Source: Paludibacterium sp. B53371
GTDB taxonomy: Bacteria > Pseudomonadota > Gammaproteobacteria > Burkholderiales > Chromobacteriaceae
DNA: 64,000 bases
Direction of reading: 5' to 3'
Assembly (NCBI RefSeq): GCF_018802765.1
Contig: NZ_CP069163.1
Span: forward strand, 868,001-932,000
Below are positions 43,699 to 54,569 of this stretch, one piece after another; the stretch's first letter is position 1; the number at the start of each line of letters is the position of its first letter. The notes beneath the pieces were generated by a model. It saw nothing but the letters and a program-made list of their open reading frames with translations. It was not told where the DNA came from and did not search any database. Both the position numbers and the translations under genes were made by a program.

Positions 43699-46548
43699 GT
43701 GAAACAGGAAAACGTAGCTGCCATGACCGAGCAGGATATTTCCCGCGAAGTGTTGCTGGAGAAATATGCCAAGAACGGTGAGAGCGATGTGTCCGAAGTG
43801 CGTCGTCGTGTGGCACGCGCACTGGCGGCGCTGGAGCAGGATCCGGCGCGCTTCGAGGAAGAGTTTTACATCGCGCTGGAAGGCGGCTTCATTCCCGGCG
43901 GTCGCATCAACTCCGCAGCCGGCACCGATTTGCGTGCCACCCTGATCAACTGCTTCGTCCAGCCGGTCGGCGACTCGGTCAGCGAGGCCATCGACGGCAA
44001 GGTCGGCATCTATTCCGCGCTGCTGCAGGCCGCGGAAACCATGCGCCGCGGTGGTGGCGTCGGTTACAACTTCAGCCGCATCCGTCCCAAGGGTGCGCGC
44101 GTCAAGGGTACCAACAGTCGCGCCTCCGGCCCGGTCTCCTACATGCGTGTGTTCGACCGCAGCTGCGAGACCGTCGAGTCCGCCGGCGCGCGTCGTGGTG
44201 CCCAGATGGGCGTGCTGGATTGCAGCCATCCGGATATCGAGGAGTTCATTCACGCCAAGGACCACGGCGATCTGAAGAACTTCAACATCTCGGTCGGCGT
44301 TTCCGATGATTTCATGCAGGCAGTGGATCAGGATCTCACCTGGCAGCTGGTGCATGCCGTCGAACCTTCCTCCAAGGCTTTCCCGGACAGCTTCCGCCGT
44401 GACGACGGTCTGTGGGTCTATCGTGAAGTGCGTGCACGTGATCTGTGGCAGCAGATCATGGTCTCGACCTATGACCATGCCGAACCCGGCGTGCTGTTCA
44501 TGTCGAAGATCAATCGCGACAACAACCTGAGCTACTGCGAAGTCATCGAGTCGACCAACCCCTGCGGCGAGCAGCCGCTGCCGGATTATGGCTGCTGCGA
44601 TCTGGGCTCGATCAACCTGACCCGCTTCGTGCGCGATCCGTTCGGCGAGGCACCCTCGTTTGACGAGGCCACCTTTGAAAGCGTGGTGCGCAGTTCGATC
44701 CGCATGCTGGACAATGTGCTGGATCTGACCGTCTGGCCGTTGCCGGAACAGGAGCGCGAAGCACAGAACAAGCGCCGTGTCGGCCTTGGCTTCACCGGCC
44801 TGGGCGATACGCTGATCATGCTGAAGATTGCCTATAACAGCGAAGCCGGCCGTCGCTTTGCGGCCCGTGTCTCCGAAGTGATGCGCAATGCCGCCTACGA
44901 TGCCTCGGTCGATCTGGCCATCCAGAAGGGGGCTTTCCCGCTGTTCGATGCCGACCAATACCTGGCCGAACCGCATTGCGCCAGCCGCCTGCCGGACGCC
45001 ATCAAGGATCGCATCCGTCAGCACGGCATCCGCAACTCGCACCTGCTGTCGATCGCGCCGACCGGCACCATCTCGCTGGCCTTTGCCGACAATGCCTCCA
45101 ATGGTATCGAGCCGCCGTTCTCCTGGTTCTATACCCGCAAGAAGCGCATGGCCGACGGCACCACGCAGGAATATCTGGTGGAAGACCACGCCTATCGTGT
45201 CTATCGCATGCTGGGCGGCGACGTGAAGAACCTGCCGGACTACTTTGTCTCGGCGCTGGACATGAGCGCTCTGGACCACATGCAGATGGTCGCTGCCGTG
45301 GCACCGTTCATCGATACCGCCATCTCCAAGACCGTCAACGTCCCGGCCGATTACCCGTTTGGCGATTTCGAGTCGCTGTACATGCAGGCCTGGCGTGCCG
45401 GCCTGAAGGGGATTACCACTTACCGGCCGAACAATGTGCTCGGGTCCGTGCTGTCGGTTGAGCCGGCCAAGGAAACCCCGCAGGATCTGTCTGCCAGCCA
45501 GGAGGGGGATCCGGATCGTCGCATCACCCTGAACAGTGCGCCGAGTCCGGCTCTGGCGAGCCTGAAGTGGCCGCATCGTCCCAAGCTCAAGCAGGGCAAT
45601 CCGTCCTGGACCTATATGGTCGAGCATGACAGCGGTGACTTTGCCGTCTTCATCGGACACGTCGAAAACGGTCACAAGCAGCCGTTCGAGTGCTGGGTGA
45701 ACGGCAACGAGCAGCCGCGCGGTCTGGGCGCTGTCGCCAAGACCCTGTCGATGGACATGCGCTGCCGTGACGTCGAGTGGCTGAGCATGAAGCTGGAGTC
45801 GCTGGCGCAGACCTTCGGCGACAAGCGCTATACCGTCGAGCTGGGCGACAAGCTGCTGCATGCCAGCAGTGCGGCTGCCGCGCTGGGGCATATCGTGCGT
45901 TTCCGCGTTGAGGAGCTGGGCGCGCTGGCGGCGCAGGAAGGGGAACCGACGCCGGTGATCGACGCCATGTTCGCCCGCAAGGAGCCGAAGTCCGGCACCG
46001 ATGGCACCATGAGCTGGTCGGTGGACATTGCCAATCCGCAGACCGGTGATGACTTCGTGCTGTTCCTCAAGGAACTGGTGCTGCCGACGGGCCAGCGTCG
46101 TCCGTTCTCCATGTGGATGGCCGGCAGCTATCCGCGTGAGCTGGATGGCCTGTGCAAGATGCTGTCCATGGACATGCGTGTCATCGATCCGGCCTGGATC
46201 GGCATGAAGCTGCGCAAGCTGCTGAGCTATGCCGAGCCGCAGGGCGATTTCTTCGCCCGTACGCCGGACAGCGAGAAGTCGCAGAGCTGGCCGTCGACCG
46301 TCGCCTATATGGCGCGTCTGGTGATCCATCGTTACGCCATGCTCGGCATCCTGACCGAAGAGGGCTTCCCGGTGGAGAACATGGGCGTGATGGTGCCGGA
46401 GCAGGGCGATCTGTTCGAAGACGGCAATGTTGAGCAGATGAAGCCGGTTGCGGGCAAGCCGTGCCCTGAGTGCGGCAATCACGCGCTGATCAAGCGCGAC
46501 GGCTGCGAGTTCTGCACGGCCTGCGGCCACGTGGGCGCCTGCGGCTGA
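43699..46548 (+). CDS. nrdJ: Adenosylcobalamin-dependent (class II) ribonucleotide reductase
   Basis: Reduces ribonucleotides to deoxyribonucleotides using a B12-derived radical, without oxygen. The 949-residue protein has the barrel motifs [25 protein letters not shown] (first redox Cys), [24 protein letters not shown] (about 280-303, with the radical Cys of NPCGE), and [28 protein letters not shown]. The C-terminal half carries two TSCPD-type repeats ([68 protein letters not shown]), and the chain ends with a zinc ribbon with four Cys pairs ([22 protein letters not shown]). No B12 riboswitch is apparent upstream. A terminator follows. Confidence 0.95.
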   Translation: MKQENVAAMTEQDISREVLLEKYAKNGESDVSEVRRRVARALAALEQDPARFEEEFYIALEGGFIPGGRINSAAGTDLRATLINCFVQPVGDSVSEAIDGKVGIYSALLQAAETMRRGGGVGYNFSRIRPKGARVKGTNSRASGPVSYMRVFDRSCETVESAGARRGAQMGVLDCSHPDIEEFIHAKDHGDLKNFNISVGVSDDFMQAVDQDLTWQLVHAVEPSSKAFPDSFRRDDGLWVYREVRARDLWQQIMVSTYDHAEPGVLFMSKINRDNNLSYCEVIESTNPCGEQPLPDYGCCDLGSINLTRFVRDPFGEAPSFDEATFESVVRSSIRMLDNVLDLTVWPLPEQEREAQNKRRVGLGFTGLGDTLIMLKIAYNSEAGRRFAARVSEVMRNAAYDASVDLAIQKGAFPLFDADQYLAEPHCASRLPDAIKDRIRQHGIRNSHLLSIAPTGTISLAFADNASNGIEPPFSWFYTRKKRMADGTTQEYLVEDHAYRVYRMLGGDVKNLPDYFVSALDMSALDHMQMVAAVAPFIDTAISKTVNVPADYPFGDFESLYMQAWRAGLKGITTYRPNNVLGSVLSVEPAKETPQDLSASQEGDPDRRITLNSAPSPALASLKWPHRPKLKQGNPSWTYMVEHDSGDFAVFIGHVENGHKQPFECWVNGNEQPRGLGAVAKTLSMDMRCRDVEWLSMKLESLAQTFGDKRYTVELGDKLLHASSAAAALGHIVRFRVEELGALAAQEGEPTPVIDAMFARKEPKSGTDGTMSWSVDIANPQTGDDFVLFLKELVLPTGQRRPFSMWMAGSYPRELDGLCKMLSMDMRVIDPAWIGMKLRKLLSYAEPQGDFFARTPDSEKSQSWPSTVAYMARLVIHRYAMLGILTEEGFPVENMGVMVPEQGDLFEDGNVEQMKPVAGKPCPECGNHALIKRDGCEFCTACGHVGACG

Positions 46549-46567
46549 TCCTGTCTCGCGGTTCCCG

Positions 46568-46598
46568 GCCCGTCGTCCTTGCGGACGGCGGGCTTTTT
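46568..46598 (+). terminator. Rho-independent terminator after nrdJ
   Basis: GCCCGTCGTCC (46568-46578) pairs with GGACGGCGGGC (46583-46593), one G-T wobble, followed by five T. Confidence 0.88.
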
Positions 46599-46621
46599 AT
46601 CGTCAACAAGGAGAAAACAAC

Positions 46622-46798
46622 ATGATGCGTGTGAAGGACAATCCGGCTGATATCGGCCGCTGCGGCTGTGGCCGGCGTGAATACTGTGATGGCAGTCATG
46701 CCCTGACCGAAGAAGCCTGGCAGGCCTTGCAGGCCAGGGAGCGTGCCGCACAGCAGGGGGGCGAGCCCGCCGTGGATGAGGCAGATCTGTTCGACTGA
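46622..46798 (+). CDS. Very small CDGSH-motif protein
   Basis: A 58-residue protein, MMRVKDNPADIGRCGCGRREYCDGSH..., with AAGGAG 8 nt before the ATG. The residues C-x-C-x5-C-D-G-S-H (14-26) recall the CDGSH [2Fe-2S] motif, in which three Cys and one His hold the cluster. Here only five residues lie between the second and third Cys, where mitoNEET-type proteins have eight. The rest is an acidic helix (ALTEEAWQALQARERAAQQGGEPAVDEADLFD). It follows the nrdJ terminator. Metal binding is inferred; it could also be a zinc knuckle. Confidence 0.75.
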   Translation: MMRVKDNPADIGRCGCGRREYCDGSHALTEEAWQALQARERAAQQGGEPAVDEADLFD

Positions 46799-46951
46799 TC
46801 CGCTTTCTCTGGGGTCGGTCGCCAAACCCTGTCGCTAGACGGTAATGATTCTGACGTGATGAAGCGCTGTTGGCCGCTCTGCAAGTTTCCCCGGCTTGTT
46901 TAGATTGGCCGGGCTGATGGCAGCATTCAACGACTGGACAGGAGACGTATC

Positions 46952-47536
46952 ATGTCAGAACGCAGCAAACGCAGTAACGTGCATGACGAAACGTATGCAC
47001 CGGGCAATGTCGACGCGAGCCGTGTCGATCAGGTTCTGGTCAACCGGCCCCATCTGCAGATTGATCTGGGCGAGGCCGGACGGGCCCAGACGGTGGAAAT
47101 CCCCGCCAGTCTGACCGAACATGCGCAGGGCTATTATGGCGAAGGTTCAGGGCGCTTCTTCTCCATTCTGGAAAATCGCGTGCCGCCCACGGTGGTGACG
47201 CATTTTCAGCAGGGGGAAGACAAGCTGGTGATTCATGGTCTGCAGCGGGCGCCGATTTATGCCGAGGATGAGGAAACCGGCGCCGTACTGGTGACCGGTT
47301 ACCACAGCGGTTATTTTCTCTCGCGCGATGCACAGCGGATTTTTGAAGGTGTGCAGCGCGATGGTGACTACGTCATCCAGATGCGTTCCAATCCCTCGAT
47401 GATCGATACCGCAGATTGCGCCGACGACGACAGTCGCCGCTGCGATGTCGTGGATTTTGCCATCCTGCGCGGGGTGTCGCCTTCGGTCACGCTGGAGCAG
47501 ATCGTTCAGGTGGATCAGGGGTATCTCTACGGCTGA
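46952..47536 (+). CDS. Hypothetical protein
   Basis: I do not recognise this 194-residue protein. It has no signal peptide or membrane segment. The N-terminus is polar and possibly flexible (MSERSKRSNVHDETYAPGNVDASRVDQ); the middle has short strands (HLQIDLGEAGRAQTVEIPASL, TVVTHFQQGEDKLVIHGLQRAPIYA) and HSGYFLSRDAQRIFEGVQRDGDYVIQMRSNP. The acidic ADCADDDSRRCD holds the only two Cys. The start has AGGAGA upstream and a terminator follows at once, so it is a single gene. Composition matches its neighbours. Confidence 0.7.
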   Translation: MSERSKRSNVHDETYAPGNVDASRVDQVLVNRPHLQIDLGEAGRAQTVEIPASLTEHAQGYYGEGSGRFFSILENRVPPTVVTHFQQGEDKLVIHGLQRAPIYAEDEETGAVLVTGYHSGYFLSRDAQRIFEGVQRDGDYVIQMRSNPSMIDTADCADDDSRRCDVVDFAILRGVSPSVTLEQIVQVDQGYLYG

Positions 47537-47548
47537 TGCGCTCGCATC

Positions 47549-47584
47549 AAAAAAGCAGGCAACCGAACGGTTGCCTGTTTTTTT
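47549..47584. terminator. Bidirectional terminator between the hypothetical gene and the feo operon
   Basis: CAGGCAACC (47556-47564) pairs with GGTTGCCTG (47569-47577) around GAAC, with six A before and seven T after. It serves the rightward gene and, read leftward, the feo operon, whose last stop is at 47597. Confidence 0.92.
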
Positions 47585-47596
47585 ATGTGGCAGAAC

Positions 47597-47796
47597 TCAT
47601 TGTTTGCCAGGGGGGCGGTGCAGGGTGACCGGCGCCGTGGTGGCGTCCTCCTGCGGGCTGCCGCAACTGTTGCAGCTGCTGCAGCCACCGGCGCAGTCAC
47701 CGGTTCTGGCGCTCTTGTGCAGCTTGCGCACGGTATACACCACGCTGGCGACCACCAGCAGGCCGATGATGACGTATTGCATCCACAGTCCGTGAC

Positions 47797-47800
<4 letters not shown>
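47597..47800 (-). CDS. FeoB-associated Cys-rich membrane protein
   Basis: A 67-residue protein with one membrane helix (MQYVIIGLLVVASVVYTVRKLHK, about 7-29) followed by a short Cys-rich tail, DCAGGCSSCNSCGSP (four Cys). This is the layout of FeoB-associated Cys-rich proteins, thought to aid ferrous iron transport, perhaps in place of FeoC. It overlaps the feoB stop by ATGA, so it is co-translated with feoB. A longer ORF frame upstream is inside feoB and is not real. Iron binding by the Cys tail is inference. Confidence 0.85.
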
Positions 47801-49624
<1,824 letters not shown>

Positions 49625-49632
<8 letters not shown>

Positions 49633-49873
49633 GGGCGGTCTCCCGGTTGATGACCACGCGGCGAGCCTCGGCCTGGCGCAGGGCAAAGCGCGTCGAGCCG
49701 ATCTGGATCAGCAGCGGATCGCCGCCCCAGGGGGCTCGGGCCACCACGCGCACCGGTTCACCCGGTACGAAACCGAGGTCGCGCAGGCGCTGGGAAATGG
49801 TGTCGGGTGAATGAACATCGTCGACATGGTCGACGATGGCCTGGGCGTGGGTGGGGAGGTCGGTAAGCGTCAT
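49625..49873 (-). CDS. feoA: FeoA
   Basis: Small SH3-like cytoplasmic partner of FeoB. The 82-residue protein shows the FeoA form: RLRDLGFVPGEPVRVVARAPWGGDPLLIQIGSTRFALRQAEARRVVI, where the family has LxxxGFxPGxxVxVxxxxPxGDPxxxxxxGxxxxLRxxEAxxIxV. It is the first gene of feoA-feoB-Cys-rich peptide. A Fur-box-like site lies 16 nt upstream of the ATG. Confidence 0.95.
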
Positions 49874-49888
49874 GGCGCGGTCTTAAAT

Positions 49889-49907
49889 AATAATCGTTCT
49901 CATTATC
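49889..49907 (-). promoter_or_regulatory. Fur-box-like site upstream of feoA
   Basis: Read leftward, GATAATGAGAACGATTATT matches 15 of 19 positions of the Fur consensus. It overlaps a TATTAT hexamer (49892-49887) that could be the -10. Iron would repress the feo operon. Confidence 0.78.
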
Positions 49908-50028
49908 TTCCAGCCAAGACCCGATTGGCAATACTTGCTGTGGGGGAATTGCCGCTTGCTTGATGTCGGTCAAGCCGCAGGGTACCGGGTGTTGCGGGTT
50001 CGCACCCGTGCGGGAATGGTCAGCAAAG

Positions 50029-50054
50029 ATCGCGCCCGCCGCAGCGGGCGCGAT
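50029..50054 (-). terminator. Hairpin terminator of the alpha/beta hydrolase gene
   Basis: A perfect 11-bp GC-rich stem, ATCGCGCCCGC (50029-50039) with GCGGGCGCGAT (50044-50054), lies 9 nt past the leftward stop. The T run is weak (CTTTG), so strength is uncertain. Confidence 0.6.
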
Positions 50055-50063
50055 GCGCGGCGC

Positions 50064-51194
50064 TCAGGCCAGAACCTTGCGTCTTGGCATCAGCACCTTG
50101 CCCAGCAGGCTGACCGGCGAGCCCAGCCCGGCAGGGACATTCAGACGTTGTCGCAGCCAGAGCATGACGCCCGGCACCAGCCGGACGAACTGCTCGGCGG
50201 CACAATGACCGGCTCGGTCGATCAGCCAGATCTCGGCATTGTCCTTGCCGGCAAAGCCCAGCGTGTCCTGACGGCTGACATAGGGATCATTGCTGCCGTT
50301 GATGACCAGCAGCGGCACCCTGGGGGCCCCCGCGAGCAGTCCCTGGTGTGCCAGGGAAAACTCCTGTACCAGTTGCCGCGCCTGCGAGTCATCCGGCATC
50401 TCCGCCAGTTGCATGGCATTGGCGATGGTCCCGGTCAGGGCATTGTTCAGTGCCAGCGGGCTGGCGCCGGGCTGGGTGTCGAAGCCGACCGGACCGCCGA
50501 TGTCGACCGCCGCATCGACACTGCCGAGCATCGCCAGCTTGGCCGCCCAGTGTCCGCCAATGCTGATGCCGAGCATGCCGCAACGGGCTTCGGGGTCGCG
50601 CAACTGCTGGATGACCTGCTCGTAGACCAGGTGGCTCTCCGGTTGCAGCGGCAGGGTGGTCTCTCCGGTGCCGGGCATGTCCAGCACACAGACACGCATG
50701 CCACCGAAACGCGCCAGTGTCAGTGCCAGTTTGTGCAGCTCGAATTTGCCGATGTACACGCCGCCACTGAGGCAGAGGAGGGGGCGCGGGCGACGGGTGG
50801 TTTTCGCCGGTTCGAACAGGTGCACCATGATCTGCGCAGCGCCGGTCGGCAACTGCACCGTCAGTGTCTTGCGGCTGAAATGACAGGGAAATTCGGGGGC
50901 CGCGCGCAGATAGCAGCGGATCTGGTCGGCGAGCGCCTGCTGCCGTTCCGGTGTGTTGATGACCGGGAAGCGCGCCGCACCGTGGCAGGCCGAGGCCTCC
51001 AGCCAGCGCCCGGCGCGTTCGGCCTGCATGGCATGCAAGGTCCACTCATGTGTCCAGGCCCCCGGACCGGTGCCCCAGAAGTTGGTGACATGGCTGCGCA
51101 CCTGGCGCAGCGATTTGCCGGAAATCCCCTGGGCTTTCAGTTGCCAGGCACGTTCGTCAAACAGCGCCCGGTAGTCCAGATCAAAGGTAAACAT
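50064..51194 (-). CDS. Alpha/beta hydrolase, FrsA-like
   Basis: A cytoplasmic 376-residue hydrolase of unknown substrate. An all-helical N-terminal region (1-130) is followed by an alpha/beta core: PLLCLSGGVYIGKFELHKLALTLARFGGMRVCVLDMPGTGETTLPLQ, nucleophile elbow GMLGISIGGHWAAKLA (Ser about residue 211), VINGSNDPYVSRQD with the acid, and LIDRAGHCAAEQ with the His. The helical N-terminal cap plus DMPGxGxT is like FrsA (DUF1100) and the related fungal Ayg1-type hydrolases. It is a single leftward gene. No signal peptide. Confidence 0.8.
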   Translation of the reverse strand: MFTFDLDYRALFDERAWQLKAQGISGKSLRQVRSHVTNFWGTGPGAWTHEWTLHAMQAERAGRWLEASACHGAARFPVINTPERQQALADQIRCYLRAAPEFPCHFSRKTLTVQLPTGAAQIMVHLFEPAKTTRRPRPLLCLSGGVYIGKFELHKLALTLARFGGMRVCVLDMPGTGETTLPLQPESHLVYEQVIQQLRDPEARCGMLGISIGGHWAAKLAMLGSVDAAVDIGGPVGFDTQPGASPLALNNALTGTIANAMQLAEMPDDSQARQLVQEFSLAHQGLLAGAPRVPLLVINGSNDPYVSRQDTLGFAGKDNAEIWLIDRAGHCAAEQFVRLVPGVMLWLRQRLNVPAGLGSPVSLLGKVLMPRRKVLA

Positions 51195-51579
51195 GCAGTT
51201 TCAAGTCCCTTGCTGATGGCCTGCATATGGCGTCAAACGACGCGGGCAGGCAACGGCATTGCGCGAATGCGGTTAAAGGCGGCTTATTATGATAATAAAT
51301 TCACTATCATGACAACTTGATAATGGTCAGTACGCGGCGGCGACGCGCTTGAGGTGCGTGACGTCGTGGCGAGTACGGCGAGTCTTGGTGCCGCCATGCT
51401 AATGGCATTGCCTGTTGACGACAACCGCTTTGCCGACATGGCAAGGCGCCTCCCTCCTGGCCTGCGAGGGTTTTTCTCTGCAGGACGCCCGTTTTGCACA
51501 CATCATGCGATAATATCTTCACATAAAGAAAAATGGTGGCGCCAATCTGGCCTGCCGGGTTTGTGAGGGGAGTTTCCGG
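51195..51579. other. Divergent intergenic region, hydrolase / chemoreceptor
   Basis: 385 bases without a convincing gene. An AT-rich patch at 51284-51320 holds an inverted repeat ATGATA (51289-51294) with TATCAT (51305-51310), 10 nt apart; a loose Fur-like match (12 of 19) overlaps it. TGCGATAA at 51506-51513 resembles a sigma28 -10, but its -35 is poor. The rest shows nothing clear. Confidence 0.4.
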
Positions 51580-53517
51580 ATGTTCAAGAATTGGTCGATC
51601 AGACAAAAAATCCTGATCAGTGTGGCGGTGATCCTGACGGCATCGCTGCTGGTGCTGGCGCTGGTCTCGGCGCATCTGTTCCGCAGTGTGCTGACCGAGC
51701 GGCTGGAGCAGCACGAGCTGGTCAAAACGGTGGAAGCCATCCGCAATGATATCGATGCGGCTGTGGCCTTGCCGCTGCACCAGACCCGCCAGATGGCGCG
51801 CAACAGCTATGTGCTGGACTGGTTGAGTGCCGGAGAGCCGGCCAGCGGTGTGCCGGCTTTCCAGCACTATGCCGCCGAGGTGAAGAAGGCGACCGGTGCC
51901 AGCATCATTTCCTGGTCGTCCGAAGCCACGCTGAACAATTATGGCGATACCTTCCTGGTCAAGGTGCATCCGGACGGTGCCGACAAATGGTTCAAGGATT
52001 TTCTGGCCAGTGGGCGAGACAGCGAGTTCAACCTCGGGGTTGAAGACGGCAAGAGTCAGGTGATGATGTTTGTTGATGTCCTGGCGCATGACGCGCATGG
52101 CCATCGTTCCATTGCCGCACTGGGCTTTGACGTGACCGCCATGGCCGAGCGCATCCGCAAGATGGCGGTTGGCGACAAGGGACAGGTGTTCGTGGTGGAT
52201 GATCAGGGCAAGATCCAGATTCATCGCGACCCGTCACTGGTCAAGGTGGGGGACAAAGTCGCCATGGCCAGCCTGCCGGGCATGGCGGACGTTGCTGCCG
52301 GGCTGCTGAACAAGACCGCCTTCAATCTGGCGCATTTCACCGGGCCGGATGGTCCGATGGTGGTGGCTTCCAGTTACCTGCCGAGTGCCAACTGGTTTGT
52401 GGTGGTGCAGATTCCGGAAGACGAAGTCTATGGGGCCCTGAGCCACACCATGCTGTGGCTGGCCCTGCTGGATGTTCTGGTGCTGGCGGTCGCGCTGCTG
52501 CTGATTTTTACCGTATCGGGCAGCATTACCCGGCCGATTGCCCAGCTGCGCGACGCCATGCGCTCCCTGACTTCCGGGCACGGCGATCTGACCATGCGCC
52601 TGCCGGTGGAGAGTGGCGACGAGTCTGGCCAGGTGGCCGAGGCCTTCAATGCCTTCATGGCGCAACTGCACGCGATGTTCCTGCGGGTCCGCGATCAGTC
52701 CCGGCTGCTGGGCGCCGGTGTCGAGCAGTTGTCCCAGATGAATGTGCGGCTGGAGCAGGGGTCGCGCGCCAATGCCGACATGGCGGAAGCCACGGCGGCC
52801 ACCATCGAACAGATGACGGTCAGCATTTCTCATATTGCCCAGAGCAGCCATGCGACTGCCGGGATCATTGCCGATGCCGGGGCGTTGACCGATCAGAGTA
52901 CCGACTCGGTGCGCAAGGTATCCGGCGAGATTGGTACGGTCGCCCAGTCCATGGACGGGGTGACGCAGCTGGTGGGCGACCTGGAGTCCCGCTCCGGGCA
53001 GGTCGGCAGCATTGCCGGGGTCATCAAGGATATTGCCGATCAGACCAATCTGCTGGCACTCAATGCCGCCATTGAGGCGGCGCGTGCCGGGGAGCAGGGT
53101 CGCGGCTTTGCTGTGGTGGCCGATGAGGTACGCAAGCTGGCCGAACGCACCAGCCAGGCCACGGTGGAAATTGACCAGATTGTGTCTTCGATGCGCGACG
53201 CCTCGTCCCAGGCGCTGCAAGGTGTGGCACAGACCAATGAGTCGGTGCAGAGCGGGGTGTTGCTGGTCGATGCCGCGCTAAGCCACATTGCCGCCATTCA
53301 GCAGAGCATGCAGGCCGTCATTCGTCAGGCGGGCGAGATCCGTGATGCCGCCAGCGAACAGTCGCGTGCGACCGAAGACATGGCACGCCATGCCGAACAG
53401 ATGTCGGTGCAGGTGCAGCAGGGCGATGTCGAAATCCGCCAGGCCAGCCAGGTGATCGTGCATCTGGCTGATCTGTCGCGCACGCTGGAGCAGGTGGTGG
53501 GCGGATTCAGGCTGTAA
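51580..53517 (+). CDS. Methyl-accepting chemotaxis protein with dCache sensor
   Basis: Transmembrane chemoreceptor, 645 residues. TM1 is about residues 9-33 ([24 protein letters not shown]), then a periplasmic double-Cache-type domain (about 36-280, with [29 protein letters not shown] in the distal half), TM2 about 288-312, a HAMP linker ([47 protein letters not shown]), and the cytoplasmic signalling hairpin with [38 protein letters not shown] at about 486-523. No C-terminal CheR-binding pentapeptide is present. Ligand unknown; Cache domains often bind amino acids, amines or organic acids. Confidence 0.93.
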   Translation: MFKNWSIRQKILISVAVILTASLLVLALVSAHLFRSVLTERLEQHELVKTVEAIRNDIDAAVALPLHQTRQMARNSYVLDWLSAGEPASGVPAFQHYAAEVKKATGASIISWSSEATLNNYGDTFLVKVHPDGADKWFKDFLASGRDSEFNLGVEDGKSQVMMFVDVLAHDAHGHRSIAALGFDVTAMAERIRKMAVGDKGQVFVVDDQGKIQIHRDPSLVKVGDKVAMASLPGMADVAAGLLNKTAFNLAHFTGPDGPMVVASSYLPSANWFVVVQIPEDEVYGALSHTMLWLALLDVLVLAVALLLIFTVSGSITRPIAQLRDAMRSLTSGHGDLTMRLPVESGDESGQVAEAFNAFMAQLHAMFLRVRDQSRLLGAGVEQLSQMNVRLEQGSRANADMAEATAATIEQMTVSISHIAQSSHATAGIIADAGALTDQSTDSVRKVSGEIGTVAQSMDGVTQLVGDLESRSGQVGSIAGVIKDIADQTNLLALNAAIEAARAGEQGRGFAVVADEVRKLAERTSQATVEIDQIVSSMRDASSQALQGVAQTNESVQSGVLLVDAALSHIAAIQQSMQAVIRQAGEIRDAASEQSRATEDMARHAEQMSVQVQQGDVEIRQASQVIVHLADLSRTLEQVVGGFRL

Positions 53518-53543
53518 ACGGCTGCCGGCGGGCCGGCCCGGCG

Positions 53544-54476
53544 TCAGGCACTGACGTCGATCTGCCCGCCACTGCCGCCACTATCGCCGGTCAGTTCGGC
53601 CTGGCTGGTATTGTCGTTAATATCGGCCATCGCCTTGTCGATATCGTTGAAATCACGGTCAATGTCGTCCATCAGCTTCTTGCCGCCCGGCTGCTCGCGT
53701 ACCAGTGCCTTAAGCATATTGCGCATGCCCTTGAGCTTGGCGGCCAGCTCCTGCAGGGCGTTGGCCAGACTGGCATCCGCCATCTTTTCCTGGGCATCTG
53801 CCGCCGCCTCACTGTTACTGCCCGCCTGATGGCTCACCGTCGCATCCGTCTTGTCCTGCCCGCTGCTGTCGACCGCTTCGCTGCTGTCCGTTCCGGCCTC
53901 TGTGGTCGTCCCGGCATCGGCCGATACATTGCTGGTCACCTCGGGCAGACTGGTGTCGATGCTGGCACTGCTGATGTCCGCCGTGCTGTCGCCACTGTCT
54001 GTTGTCTCCGAACTGCCTTCGTCTGTCTGGCCGGCCACACTGAAGTTGATCGGCTGGCTGCCCCCGCCGCTACTGCCGCCACTGAGTGACTTCAGCTCGG
54101 AAGCCAGGGACTTGAGTTCCTTGGCCAGCCTGGAGAGCTCTTGCGCCAGTCCTTTGGCGGTATGGGATGAGGCCATGCTCATCATCTGCTGCAAGGCTTT
54201 GACCCGCTGTTTCAGATTCTCGGCACGTTGTGCCAGCGCCGCGCGCCGGCTGCTGCGATTGCTGCGCTGCAAAGTGGCCAGGTTTTTCTTGGCCACCTGC
54301 TGATACTGGGCCATGGCCGTTTCCCATTGCGAGATGGTCTGACCCAACACGCTCTTCAGGGTGACCTGATCCTGGCTGGCCGAGTTGACGGTCTTGGCTG
54401 GTTCCGCGGATGTCGTGGTACGGCTGCTTTGGCTGGTCGACACGACAATCGGTTGGGAGAGAATACGAATAAGCAT
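53544..54476 (-). CDS. Coiled-coil, Ser/Asp-rich hypothetical protein
   Basis: I do not recognise this 310-residue protein. From the ATG at 54476 it begins MLIRILSQPIVVSTSQSSRTTTS, followed by a coiled-coil region (about 40-135; RRAALAQRAENLKQRVKALQQMM, LAQELSRLAKELKSLASELKSLSG). Then comes a 100-residue low-complexity acidic Ser/Thr/Asp/Gly linker, a second helical part (LANALQELAAKLKGMRNMLKALVREQPGGKKLMDDIDRDFNDIDKAM) and a Gly-rich end. There is no Sec signal. An upstream TTG start is less likely. The structure suggests a secreted or filament-type protein, but no export or flagellar gene adjoins it. Confidence 0.7.
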   Translation of the reverse strand: MLIRILSQPIVVSTSQSSRTTTSAEPAKTVNSASQDQVTLKSVLGQTISQWETAMAQYQQVAKKNLATLQRSNRSSRRAALAQRAENLKQRVKALQQMMSMASSHTAKGLAQELSRLAKELKSLASELKSLSGGSSGGGSQPINFSVAGQTDEGSSETTDSGDSTADISSASIDTSLPEVTSNVSADAGTTTEAGTDSSEAVDSSGQDKTDATVSHQAGSNSEAAADAQEKMADASLANALQELAAKLKGMRNMLKALVREQPGGKKLMDDIDRDFNDIDKAMADINDNTSQAELTGDSGGSGGQIDVSA

Positions 54477-54569
54477 ATTTTTTACAAATTCTGATGACAA
54501 TCGTTTATCGGCCGAATGGCGATGATCTTGAGTGAATCTCTGGCCATGCTGCCGTCCCCTGCCTTGCTG

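Noticed and set aside
43564-46530. A 988-codon open frame on the minus strand
   Set aside because: It is the antisense shadow of the class II reductase gene, whose motifs are unmistakable; GC-rich codon bias keeps the opposite frame open.
51354-51566. 70-codon open frame before the chemoreceptor
   Set aside because: No ribosome site, no protein-like features, and the frame runs up to the chemoreceptor leader.
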